From Pyrenochaeta sp. MPI-SDFR-AT-0127 (Eukaryota; Ascomycota; Dothideomycetes; Pleosporales; Cucurbitariaceae): a stretch of DNA of 64,000 nt. The position numbers were made by a program, and so were the translations under genes. The DNA is taken from the NCBI GenBank assembly GCA_020747015.1, contig JAGTJM010000061.1:124001-188000 (forward strand). Direction: 5' to 3'. Under the pieces are notes generated by a model. The model was not told the origin of the DNA and searched no databases. It saw only the letters and a program-made list of their open reading frames with translations. The number at the start of each line of letters is the position of its first letter. Positions within the stretch are counted from its first letter, which is position 1. Shown piece after piece: positions 1 to 11,005 of this stretch.

Positions 1-60
1 CTTTGCCAGTCAGTCTTGCACTTTTCGAGTATGAATCATCTTGCTAAAAATTTCAAACAG

Positions 61-1090
61 CGACTGCTTCGCCAGATACGTGCATACTAAATGCATCAAG
101 CGCTTGGAAACTTTCCGTGTGAATTTTGCTGCCTCGGATCAGCAGCGGAGAGTCCTATTACCGCTCTCCTTTGGAGTCTCTTCGGTCACCCTGCTCCATA
201 TCTTAGATCTGCATCTCAAAACACAGAGAAGCAAGACTGGCCGCACTGGGTTCCAGATCCATGCTGTACTGATTGAGGATCCAGAGCAGTCTACATCTGC
301 GCAAGACCTACTTAATAAAGCTCGAGAGCTTTATCCGGACCACCAGTACGCGTCGCTGCCACTGCATCATATTTTCCGCCTCATCCCTGACGATGCGCCA
401 CTTCAAGGCTTGGTACCAAGCGTGGAAAATCAGCATATATCTCCTCCGCGTGAACGACTTGCTCACTTGATCGACTCGCTTACTTCAGCCACCGCTCGGG
501 CAGACGTACTGAATACGCTTAGGACGAGACTCATTGTTGAACATGCCAAAATGACAGAATGCGAGAGCATTCTGTGGGGCGATAGTACCACTAAGCTTGC
601 GGAAAAGACTCTTGCCGAGACTGCAAAAGGTCGAGGATTCTCCCTACCATGGAAAGTAACAGATGGCGAATCGCCCTTTGGCCCAAACTTCCACTATCCG
701 CTCCGCGATGTCCTGAAAAAAGAGTTGATTTCATATATCACTCTGGCCAGTCCAGCACCAGCATCACTTGTGCACGAGCCAGTATTGAGTGCGACACCAG
801 CTTCCCTGAGCTCAAGGAACACAACCATCGACGATCTAATGAAGCAGTATTTCGAGTCTGTGGAGGAAAACTTCCCAAGCATTGTTTCCAACGTCGTCCG
901 GACTACGGGCAAGCTTGATTTACCTGCAATTGCAAGTACAGACCCGCGCTGTAGTCTCTGCAGCATGCCTGTATCGGGCGGGCGCTTTGGCATCCATGGA
1001 TGGGGTGGCGATCAGCAAGATGCATCCGATACTACTTGCTCAAGCCGTATAAACAGTCTTTGCTATGGTTGCACGCGATCCATTCCCTAG
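61..1090 (+). CDS. CTU2: Cytoplasmic tRNA 2-thiolation protein 2, 3' part of the gene
   Basis: Partner of CTU1/NCS6 in the URM1-dependent thiolation of the wobble uridine (mcm5s2U34) of tRNA-Lys, -Glu and -Gln in the cytosol. The visible frame opens with CFARYVHTKCIKRLETFR, the family's conserved block after the first zinc motifs. It continues through the LWGDSTTKLAEKTL and FHYPLRDVLKKEL blocks and ends with a C-terminal CSLC...CYGC zinc-type region. The bases before position 61 read as an intron ending in CAG, with a split Gly codon joining into Asp-Cys-Phe; the upstream exon or exons lie outside the window. A TTG at 41 in the same frame lies in the intron and is not a start. An AATAAA at 1277-1282 could serve 3' end formation. 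Recognition rests on family motifs I know, so the call is firm; only the 5' end is missing. Confidence 0.9.
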
Positions 1091-1385
1091 TTCTACAATG
1101 GAAACGAATGGCAATTGAGGTATACAATCTAGTAATGCCAATCTTCGTCGACACCCTGCCTCGCTTACGCTACTTGAATCGAAACGAGCAGTGGGAAATT
1201 CATAATCAAAAATTTCGGGGTCCCTATTTGCTGATTGACCCAGCGTCAATTAATACGCACACTTATACTACCCGGCAATAAAAAACATCCCGGCTGTGTT
1301 TTAACGATCGGCATTCGACCCTTCAATCTTGCTACGGAACAATATGTAATGTTACTTAAATCGGTACATCGTCTCCCGGCACTGC

Positions 1386-1393
1386 TATTTAAA
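1386..1393 (+). promoter_or_regulatory. TATA-like box upstream of the LPMO gene
   Basis: TATTTAAA lies about 95 bases before the LPMO start codon, a usual position for a core promoter element in strongly regulated secreted-enzyme genes of filamentous fungi. No transcription data were available, so the assignment is by motif and position only. Confidence 0.4.
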
Positions 1394-1486
1394 ACGTCAA
1401 TTCCCGCCAAAACAGTTTCTGCGAGGATAGTTATCAAAATTCCTGTTCAACAGTTCTATCTGGCAATTCGTTTCCAGTCACCAAGT

Positions 1487-2254
1487 ATGAAGATTAGCTC
1501 CTTAACCCTTGCCTGTTTTGCTCTCAGCACCTCGACCTGCCTTGCTCACTGGAACTACGATCGCATCATCGTGAATGGCGAGATCATTGGTGGAGCATAC
1601 CAATACGTACGCAAGACTAACAACACCAATGAGCCCCTTCAGAATGTGAACTCCACAGACATGCGGTGTAACTCCGGCGCTTCCTCCGGCGTTGCCCTCG
1701 ATACCCAGACATACACTGTAGCCGCCGGAGATACCCTTGGTTTCGCTGTGAAAGATACTTTTGGACATCCAGGACCCCAGCAAGTTTATATTTCGAAGGC
1801 ACCGGGTGCTGCAGCAGACTACGATGGATCTGGAGATTGGGTGAAGATTTACAGCTTGACATATTCGCTCAACGTGAGTGAGGGTGCAAGTGATGGCCTT
1901 CTCAAATGGGCTACGCACCGTGCTCGAACATTCAACTTCAAGCTTCCAATTGAAACACCGCCTGGCGAGTACCTCATACGTGCTGAAGGTCTAGCCTTAC
2001 ATGCCGCCCATAAGCCGGACAAGTCGCAGTTCTACGTCGCATGTGCACAAATCAATGTCACTGGAACCGGCGAAGGCGTTCCAGGACCAACGATCTTGTT
2101 TCCGGGAGGGTATCAGTGGAATTCCACGGGCGTGTTGATTCCCGAATTTTGGAGTCGGATCACAAATTACACGGCGCCTGGGCCGAGCTTGTGGCCCAAA
2201 GGCACAGTGGAGGCGCATGTGTTAAATGGGACCAGGAAGACGGGAGCAGATTGA
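1487..2254 (+). CDS. AA9 lytic polysaccharide monooxygenase, secreted, single domain
   Basis: Copper enzyme that oxidatively cleaves cellulose or related glucans outside the cell. A signal peptide (residues 1-20, ending CLA) is followed by His21, the mature N-terminal histidine of the copper brace (HWNYDRIIVNG). The second brace histidine is His94 in FGHPGP, and the axial-side motif is LHAAH...QFYVAC with Gln181 and Tyr183. Cys61 and Cys186 are placed as the usual disulfide. The 255-residue protein ends soon after the catalytic domain; there is no CBM1 or linker. The ATG at 1487 was chosen because it starts the signal peptide; the same frame is open further upstream but lacks protein-like sequence. 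No introns. It is tail-to-tail with the Zn2Cys6 regulator. C1/C4 regioselectivity cannot be told from sequence alone. Confidence 0.93.
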   Translation: MKISSLTLACFALSTSTCLAHWNYDRIIVNGEIIGGAYQYVRKTNNTNEPLQNVNSTDMRCNSGASSGVALDTQTYTVAAGDTLGFAVKDTFGHPGPQQVYISKAPGAAADYDGSGDWVKIYSLTYSLNVSEGASDGLLKWATHRARTFNFKLPIETPPGEYLIRAEGLALHAAHKPDKSQFYVACAQINVTGTGEGVPGPTILFPGGYQWNSTGVLIPEFWSRITNYTAPGPSLWPKGTVEAHVLNGTRKTGAD

Positions 2255-2833
2255 GTTTTGAATAGATGTTGGGGCCTTCAGTAAACCGTTACTATCAGCG
2301 GCTCATTTACTATATTTTGTATGCATTTTGGTACCAACCGTTGAAGGTTTGCCTTTTCTCTATTTCCATAAGTTACCCATAGATCAACCATGAATATCCA
2401 TTTTTGTGAATACGAACGCCACGGTCGTCGCATCGTTTCGCAATTTGAGATCCCTCTTGGAGCCCCATGTTGCCTGGTCGAAAAAGTAATCACAGCAAAC
2501 AAAGATTGAGTAGTTGAAATCGGACTACCATACCACTTTTGCCATACTCCGGGGGTTCATGAACACTATAACCCGCCTCAGTCTCTATTAGATGCCTCAA
2601 TGTGCAGAGCCTTGAGTTCATCCCGGTATAACCTCAAGAGAGCATTCTCTCTATACTTGCTTATTTTGTTTTCTTACGGTTCTGCGTGTTGCGTGAGAAC
2701 TGTGCGCTAAGTCGAAGCAGGCAGACTCAAATGGCTTAGTCAATCCAAAATCAGTCGCTGCTGAGGCCTGAAGACATTTCTGGAGCACAGTATGCGCCAT
2801 CTTATCACTAGAATTGAAGAAGGCGCTGGTCGG
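2255..2833. other. Convergent intergenic region
   Basis: Lies between the 3' ends of the LPMO and the Zn2Cys6 factor. Short ORFs only, none protein-like; I see nothing beyond the two 3' untranslated regions. Confidence 0.6.
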
Positions 2834-5709
2834 TCATGACTCGCAGTCTATGCCAAAGGTTCCATTCAGATCCTCAAAGCCATGCCATAGCTCGTCTTCG
2901 AGGAAGGCACTCATTGCGTTCACCCTCTCTAGCGCGCTCTTACGCCTCTGCTTTAGAGCTTCCCCCAATATCTTTGCTGCGGAGAGTGCCATATCAGACT
3001 TCCTGCCCAGGAACCATAATGCTTGAATGCAATCATCAGCTCGCCGGAATGCTTCCTCCTGGTCACCACAGGTATTTGATGGCAACAGGGTTTGTGCTTC
3101 CAGCAGAATGACACCAGCTTTGGCAAAAGCGCGAATGAGAACCGCAGTCCAGGGCTCTGTTAGCAAAGCTCCTTGGCTAACTGCAAAATGGAACTCGTGC
3201 GATTTGGAGAACGAAGCATCGTCTCGAGGGCATGCACACCTCGCCAGATCCGAAAGTGACTGGCAGTTGCGTTCCCGGAAGTGTGCCACAAACTCGGTCG
3301 AATCACGCTGGATCTTCGCTGCGTCAATACCCAAACCGGATTCATCGATAATCTCAATAAGATCTGCAAGAAGAAGGGTTGCTAAGTGCCAATGGCCTGT
3401 CAAGCAGATGTACCACGATTGGACACGTGGGGGAAGGCGGTCATGGTCCCGGATGCAGTCTTGAATAAATGGAGCATACGATCTGTTCCAGTGCTCGGTG
3501 ACCTCCACTGCAGCTCTTACTGCGTTCTCAATGGCTTTACCTTGTGAGAATCGAGCGAGGAGCGTCTGGATCCTTGTGACTCTCCGGAATAGCAACACCT
3601 TGACTGGAGCAGCGTCGCACAATGTGGCCGCGGCTTGGTCAAAGGAGCAAGGCCACCTAGTGGGTGCCTCTTGAATTCGTTCTTGCTGACGAGCAAACAG
3701 ATAGTCGTCCCAAAGAACATTTCCATCTCCCATTGAAACTAGTTCTGCGCCATCGTTGATTGGAACTGCCACTTGCCTGCTTTCTTTTAGTACCATATCG
3801 CTATCTTCGTCGGACACTACGAGGGGTCGTCTGTGCATCGCTGCCGACAAGGTGTCGAACATAACTCCCAGCCAGAATAGTAAGTCGACTGTTGCGCGAT
3901 CTGCAGATTCCAGACCACCGGCCGATGCACGGTATTGCTTCCCACGTCGTAGTTGTCCAGGTTTACGGGATCTACCCCCATATAGTGCCATTCTGGACCT
4001 TAGCGAGTGTATTAATCGGAGTCCTTTCTCCAAATGTACTGGAGGGCCATCAGAGTCCATGGCAAGATCCAATTTTGACAGCAAATCTTCGCATTCGTTC
4101 ACATCTTGATCTTGATCATCCAGCGACGCATCACACACTTCCGTTTTGGTCAAACCTGATACGGAATTATCCTGAAGTTCCATGTCGTTCACATAATCTG
4201 GTTTACCTTCGTCACATTCAACAGGCTTTTGCGTCAAGGCAAACACAATCTCTGCTAGCACAACCCTGAATGATTCAATCTCTCCGGCGTTTTGCAATGC
4301 AATGCGAGCTTCATGCCAGGAAGAAATCTGTAGCGCTCGGTCGAACTCAACACCATCCGATGCGCTCGCGTTATCTGCAGCGTCGAACACATTGTTGCCG
4401 TCATTTGTCCCATCGCTATGGAACGGATACTTTGCTCTGCTCCTTTGGCTGGACTGTGCCCACTGGCTAGCGAATGCGCATATTGACATGTTGAGAGCCT
4501 TGGATGATGCTTTGTCTTCGGTGAAAGTAAGTTGCCTACCCCGTATTGACGCTGCTAAACGATCCAGTCGAAACACTTGATGGTATATGCGATCCCAACC
4601 TGGCGATGCCTTCGCATTACTAGCCATGGGTGCATCAGTCCTTGCACCGAACGGACAGGTTCGCTCAGTTACCCAACACGAAAGGGCGTTCGAGAAACTG
4701 TCATGGTAGATTCTCAGCAGACTTTCGGTTAAGATCGCATTATTTGTTGAAGAAAACAAGTCGTTGGCAAACGATAGCGCAGGATATGGAAGCGCACCGT
4801 TTGAAATCGGGCCCGACAAGCGACGACGTCGCTTCCTACCGGTGCGCAGAACAACGCCATTAATCTTGGATGGGCCCATAATCGTATCGATGTCATGCAC
4901 ATATGGCGTGGACGGACTTTCACTGCGGCCGCTGTCGTCAACACTTTCTGATAGGGTGCCTATTGATGATCCTTGGCCAGAGTCGTCATTGATCAGAACC
5001 TGGTCGTCTTCAAACATTTCAGTCGAGCAACCCAATCCATCTTCTAGAATCGAGCTGAAATCGTCGATTGGAACTGAGCGTACAGATTGCGACACGGTAG
5101 TTGGGCCAGAGTCGAAAGCTGAGATCATGCCTGGAAAATCTGCGAAGGTTATGCCAAACTCTACAGGACTATGCTGTTGGGACATGTAATTCTGTTCGTT
5201 TTTTGCATCCAGTTGACTGTCTGGTCCTACATCATATACCGACTGGGTTTTTTCTTTCTTTACCTGCGCTGCGCCAGAGGAGGTACTCTGTGTGCGCCGA
5301 CGTTTTGCTGGCGGTGCCGAGCTTTGTGGTGGCTGTGCCGCCTGCAGCACTCGCTGCGACCGAAGCCATTCAAAGGTACAATTCTTCTTTGTTTTCTCGC
5401 AGTTCCCACACGCGGTCAAAGGACCGAAGACATCTAGAGAGTCAATGGCTGGGTTTTCTTTCTTCCAACGTAGTGCGCCTTACCACTGTAATGAAACACT
5501 GTCGGACTTCCCCCGGTTTTAGTCGCATCTAACAATGTATCCTCCAGTATTGCCGCGTCGCACGCCCTCTTCCCTTTCCGACATTGATCACAGCACCGGT
5601 TCTGCTTTCTGCTTGTCTTGGAGGACTTTATCGTAGTCACCGCCGCCGGAGAGGGCGACGTCCACGCATAATCAAGGAACGATTTGGGCTGAACATCGAC
5701 AAAGTTCAT
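2834..5709 (-). CDS. Zn(II)2Cys6 fungal transcription factor
   Basis: Nuclear DNA-binding regulator, 941 aa. Exons 5709-5484 and 5433-2834 are joined over a 50-bp intron (GTAAGG...CTCTAG) that cuts through the zinc cluster. The first half in exon 1 is CCDQCRKGKRACD (C-x2-C-x6-C). After about 35 residues, exon 2 supplies ACGNCEKTKKNC (C-x2-C-x6-C) and then a basic WLRSQR segment. The long loop between cysteines 3 and 4 is unusual, since most family members have 6-9 residues there. The middle carries an acidic/Ser-rich stretch and an NLS-like GRKRRRRL. The C-terminal half has the hydrophobic helices of the fungal-specific TF (middle homology) domain. The ATG at 5709 begins MNFVDVQPKSFLDY; earlier in-frame codons look like leader. 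From memory, sugar regulators of the ARA1 type share this long-loop cluster; treat that as a suggestion only. Confidence 0.9.
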
Positions 5710-6557
5710 GGTTGCGTGCGACCCGGATTCTATGGCGAAAAGAGGATAAACCACGAGCAGGTTGAGACTTTCTTCGAGAAAGTTCGCGCTGATATGCACG
5801 CCCCGCGCCGCCTGCTTACATCCACATCCTGGCTCGCAAATGCGGGGAAGTCTATGGGTGGCTAGGCATTACAGACATGGCCCACACAATGGCTACGTGC
5901 GGACCAGCCCATATAACAATGTACAAAAGCCCTCGAAAAATGGCCACTCGTGCACTCCAGCACCGACTAACTGTCAGTCCTCCATGGTGCAGACTTCTGC
6001 TTCATGCTTCATTCAACATGTCTCCGGCCCGCTCGGTCTATCCTCGCAAATAACTTCATAAGCTCCGACCGACCCACCCTTGCAGCAGCCCAGCCAGCGA
6101 TCACATCCTAACGCCCCTGGTCGCTTGTCTTATTGGCTTCGATGCTTGCAAACTGTACGAGGCCTCGATTCAACCCTGGATTCGCTGGACGGAACTTGCG
6201 GATGGACTTGAAGCGCCGACGCACATGGACTTGAACTTTCAGAAGCTTGGAGACATTGATTCAGCTTCCATGCACAAATAATCCAATCGAGGAGCTTGCC
6301 GTCCAGATGTTATCCCCATGCTCTCATCTGCCGCCCAGTACCTACCCTGTCGTCTACTACAGTGAGGCTCTCTGGATGTGGGGACATGCGCAGAAATAAA
6401 TGGATACCGTATGCAGTATAAAGTCACACCGTTCCGTTGAAACACAGGCAGATATTACAGCTATCAAACGTGAGTATTAAACAAGTTACCCGAGCAGGGG
6501 AACCTTCACACAACGTTTCAATCACGAGTCGTCCGTGCAACAAGCCCTGGCATAAGC
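5710..6557. other. Intergenic region upstream of the Zn2Cys6 gene
   Basis: Holds the promoter and 5' leader of the Zn2Cys6 gene (reading leftwards) and the 3' end region of the transesterase-type gene. Several short ORFs occur, none with recognisable protein features. Confidence 0.5.
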
Positions 6558-7902
6558 TCAAGCTTGAGCCCCAAGCGCCTGATAAATCTGCGTCTCGATG
6601 CCAAACCATAATCCAAGAACCTTTATATCAGCAAATGGCAAAATCTGGCTGCAAACAATACCACCAACACCCTTCTCCCGATCGCACCACCACCAGCAAT
6701 TCGGCAGACCTGCCCAGAACCCAGTACTCTTCGACCTACCTGTCGGTCCTCCGTTTGAGAGCATGAATGTTAGGCCCCAGCCTTGGGGTGGATTGCCTTC
6801 TACAGGATATATCTCACCGAGCGGATTTGTAAGGTCAGGTTTTGCATCTGGGATCCCTTGTCGACCAAAATTGGGGAATTGTTCGACCTGATTGGTGAAC
6901 ATGAGGTCAACCGTTTCCTTCTTGAGCAGTTGGGCGCCAGTTTTGGGTGATGTTCCATCGTTGAGTAGGGTTGCTATGATTTCTGTAGTCGCATTAGTCG
7001 GTGAGTTCAAAGAAGCTGGGATTTTATGCCTCACGAGCGTAGTCTGATGGCGTTGCAAAGCAACCAGCACCTCCACTATTTAGCACGTCCTTCACCTCGG
7101 AAGGTTCCGCCACCAGGGGCTTGCGGAGCAAATGATCTCGTCCTATCAGCGAGCCATTTTGTTTTCTATGGTTCATAAAGGCCAGCTTCTTCTTCATCTC
7201 CGCGGTTGGGAACATGGATATGTTCTTTAAACCAAGTGGCTCAAAGATGTTCTTGTGACAGTAATCATTCAGCGACAACCCGGTGACCCGCTCCAGTGCA
7301 AGGCCAGCAAAATCAATATTCACACCATACTCCCATCCCTCGCCTGGCTGGAAGACTAAGGGTTGAAGGATGTCCTTGATGTGTCCAGAAAACTCGTCGA
7401 ACCCAATTGGATGAGAGTAGTCGCGAAGCTCGTTGTTAAAGAATGTATAACCAAAGCCGGCTACACTCTCCATCAGTCATGGGCCGGAAAACCGTCACTC
7501 AGGAGTATACATACCAGTGTGTGTTAACAGCATCCTCAGAGTGATTTTTCGCTTCTTCTCCACCAATGTTCCATCCTTCTGCAAAACCTTCAAGTCCTTT
7601 ATTTCCGGTATTAATCGCTCTATCTCTTCACCGTCATCTAAGTGCAGTTTTCCTTGCTCCACGAGCTGCATGCACGCTAGACCTGCAATCATCTTGGTGC
7701 ATGATGCAATCCAGAATACGTTATCGAGCGTCATGGGCTCAGAGCTCGTGACGCCGCGCTTTCCAGAAGCGTGAGCGAAGATCTCTCGTCCATTATTATC
7801 AACTACGACAACGCTTGTCCCAGGGATATCAGATTTAGGGTCTGCACAGGCTGCATCGACAGTCTGCTTAAGTTGATCGATTACCTGAGGTGAGAGTGAC
7901 AT
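6558..7902 (-). CDS. Serine beta-lactamase-fold esterase/transesterase (class C / LovD-like)
   Basis: Predicted serine hydrolase or acyltransferase of the class C beta-lactamase fold, 412 aa, no signal peptide and therefore probably cytosolic. Exons 7902-7515, 7460-7035 and 6982-6558; introns of 54 bp (GTATGT...GTGTAG) and 52 bp (GTGAGG...CTACAG), the second with a GACTAAT branch site. The catalytic S-x-x-K motif is Ser67-Cys-Thr-Lys70 in WIASCTKMIAG. The Tyr motif is Tyr174-Gly-Val-Asn177 in EGWEYGVNIDFAGLALE. The C-terminal part has the usual GWGLTFML and TGFWAGLPN blocks. Relatives include LovD-type transesterases of polyketide pathways and EstB-like esterases; no polyketide synthase is seen nearby, so the substrate is open. 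Upstream it faces a long spacer without genes. Confidence 0.9.
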
Positions 7903-10586
7903 TTTGGCGGTCCTGTTAACTCCAGTATAGCTGCTCCAAAGCTGTATGAGATTGCAAAAACTTCAAAGAGCATTTAGACCTAATAAGTACTTCTTCCGGC
8001 TTCAGCACGAAGATCCTCACTCTATCTTCTAGAACCTATTGCTAACCCCGCAGCCTCAAATGTTCGCCTAGCTTGTTTCGTTCTTGATCCGGCAGCGAAT
8101 CTACCCCGCCAGCCGAATTCGACCCGCACGAACGGATCCTTGTCCAACAAATAGGGATCAACCTGGCCTTACGAGCGCTAACAACGTGCTGTGATAGCGG
8201 ACCCGCTCTGGTAACGTGGGTGCGGGGAAGCTCATGACTTTGCATGAGGCCGGTTTTTTAATGTCTGACTAGCGGATAGCTTTGTCAGGTCCTTTAGTAC
8301 GTAGAGACCTCGGTTTGTTCTGGCCTATTGTCTCGATATCTTTCACGGTCAGCCGGGGATAGAGTAAAGTGACTCTGCCGAAATACGATGTTGTGTTTAC
8401 GTGAACCACGTGTTGGTGCTTAGAGACAAAACTTCATACAACCACTGTAGTCGCACGAGGCAGAATACTTTTACCAAGTTATTTGATAAGCCCCAAAGGA
8501 ACTCACTAAATCCTAGAGCATTACCAGCTTGAGGCTTTTCTAGCCCTATCAAGATCTACATGATGGTGATCTTTACGGCTACCAATTGGTTATAATTAGC
8601 GCTTAGGTAGGAATGACAGGCAACCGACTCTTTCTCAAGAACTACTAGCCTGGTCTGGTACTTTCAGCAATTTCTAGATCGTGGCACATTACTATCCTCG
8701 ATTAGGTAGAGTAAGTCTATATTGTATCCATGTTGATTGATACATAATCGATGCAAGGACAAATCGGGGACAAATCAACAGCCTCCAGGATGCTGGGCAA
8801 AGTCTTGGATCTCCTTTCGTCATGAAATCCAATGCCTATCATCGACAAATACGGAGTCAAGACAAAGTGGACTCCAGCATGGGAAGCTGTGCCTGTCCAA
8901 TGGTTCAGATGAGAAATCAGTAGTGCCAAGCCAAGCAGTTTATGGCATTGAAAGGGATTATAGATTCGTCGACGGTAGAGTGAAATAGAAACTTATTACC
9001 TCAAAACAAGCTAAAAGGTCCCATAAGCGTCCCTTGCTAAACTGATGTGACTGAACAGTTCCTCCAGCTACTTCCCCTTTTGCGTTCGTTCTTACCACTT
9101 TCTTATCTTCCGGTCTCGCTGCAAGGTGGGATGTATGCCATAGTAAGTCTCACTGCGTGCATGAGCTTATTGGGCAAATGGTCCTCCAATGCATTCTCCA
9201 AAAGAAGAAAGTCATTCCTTTGCACTAACAGCTTCTTTGATGTCTAAATCTCGTCATCGCTATTTATGATTAATTGAATGATCGCGGTACCTCTGCATAT
9301 CAGATTGCAGCCGTGATACCCTGATTCGCCCTATCGCTCCTATTCATGTTAGTCAAGGTTTGCGCGGCGCCCTCTTACGTCCCTGGCTTGCAAAGATGTG
9401 TATTCAACGTCTCTTCACAGTCTGTCTGTAAATGAGGATACAGATTAGTAGAAGGTCAAGTGGTAAACTTGCGGTTACTGCACCGAAGTTGCTGTGGTCA
9501 AGAAGCTCATTCACAGTGCCACTCACTGCTACGAGATCAAAATCGTACCCCAGGGAAGGCTAGGCTTGTCTAGCCTGATAGCTATATTCTGCTTACTCGT
9601 ATATGAAGTTTGATTCCATTGTCCCAATCACTAGGTCAGTCTCGCCTTTGTTTCATCAGTATAACCAAGGAGCCGACCAGACTTAAGCTCCCCAACATTT
9701 CGTTGAAAATATATGCAACGATCTTCTGGATTTACTAGACAATCTACCCATTTTTCGTCGGAAACCAGTGACTGCATTCATTATGAAAGTGGTCCCATGC
9801 AAAAGGTGAAACTATTAGATATTGCACAATATCAGTCCTCCCATCCTCTCAGTGTTTTGCTTGCTCGAATGAGTGCCTTCTTGAAGAATACACTCCGCCG
9901 CTCCAAAACGCTGCTTTGGGGCTGAAATATAGACGGGAAATCCTTCAACTAGCATTCATCACTAGACAGCAAGTCTATCAAAGGGGTTGCATTCAAAAAC
10001 GCGAGGAAGAAGCAACACTAGCAACACCAGTTTTTATGCACAAGCAGCATAAAACAGCCGTTTGCTAGATGTGTAAATATTGTTGATTCGCAATCCAAGA
10101 AGGTTGTAAGGCGATTTTCGAATAGTTTAAGGCATTATAGCTAGATCTCAAAGAACAAGAAGGAGCGGTTTCAAAGCATGTCGTAGGTGCCGAATGGTGA
10201 AATGCGACTGTAAAGAGATTAGCAAAAACCTTCAGACTGGATAAATGAACGACACTATTAAAAGTGATTGTAGACTCCAAATAAAGGACGACAATTAAGA
10301 GCGAATGACGTATGTCGTATCGTTGTGGACGATATAATGTGTACATATTTCACTGTAGAACTGAGTGGCTAGAGTCGTCTTGGTGCTTGAATGATGGAGA
10401 CAGTAGCTTGAACTCTCAAATTCCAATATTGGTTGTCGAGCTGGCGCTGCCAACCGTATGATCTTTCTGCTCAGTCTTGGTGCGCCGGCCATTCGGCGCT
10501 TGCGAAGAAAAGACGAGTTCTGCAAACCTGCTGCTGTAGTCAATATTTGATTTTAGCTTGATTTAGCTTAGACGGATTGGCAACGC
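7903..10586. other. Long gene-poor spacer
   Basis: About 2.7 kb, AT-richer than the flanking genes and dense in stop codons on both strands. The longest ORFs (60-93 codons) have no recognisable motif, signal peptide or splice-linked partner. It could be a decayed, RIP-mutated repeat, but I cannot name an element, and I saw no terminal repeats. Confidence 0.5.
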
Positions 10587-10980
10587 TTAAGCTAAACTGA
10601 CGTCAACACCTGGCAAGATGCACCAGTGACTATCACCGAAGTTCAACCTTTGAAGAGGCAAACTGCCGCCCGTCGGGTCTACTCCGGCTGATATACCATG
10701 CTCGGTACAACATTGCCGCATTGTCCGAAGGAACATTATTCGATCATCTGCTCCATCGTGGAGCTCCATGAACATATCCCCTCATCGCCAAGGCGGAATG
10801 TGGAGTACATTTGACGACAACGGTGAGGCATTGGAGGCATTCGTTGAGGGGCTCAATTGACAGGATTTCAATGCTGAATGATGTAACCTGAGAAGCGGGC
10901 CCATGTAGAAAGATATATTTCGTCCTGACCCAGCGTTGACTTTGACGGATTTGTTCGCGCAATTCAACCTTGAGCCAAAC
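10587..10980 (-). pseudogene. Possible broken gene or two-exon hypothetical, upstream of the GH3 gene
   Basis: Two protein-like frames follow each other on the minus strand. One is open from about 10980 to 10744 (reads ...VWLKVELREQIRQSQRW... and later ALAMRG). The second runs from 10775 to 10587 (reads MELHDGADDRIMFLRTM...). They overlap in different frames near 10750-10775 and no convincing GT...AG pair joins them. The upstream frame has no ATG before a stop, and the block ends about 25 bases from the GH3 start codon. I do not recognise a family. It could be a decayed gene, a fragment, or chance open frames. Confidence 0.25.
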
Positions 10981-11005
10981 TTCCAGTTGGAGGGAAGTCT
11001 AAAAA

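Noticed and set aside
7903..10586. Degenerate transposon in the long AT-rich spacer
   Set aside because: Suspected from AT content and stop density, but I found no transposase, reverse transcriptase or terminal repeat remnants to name one.
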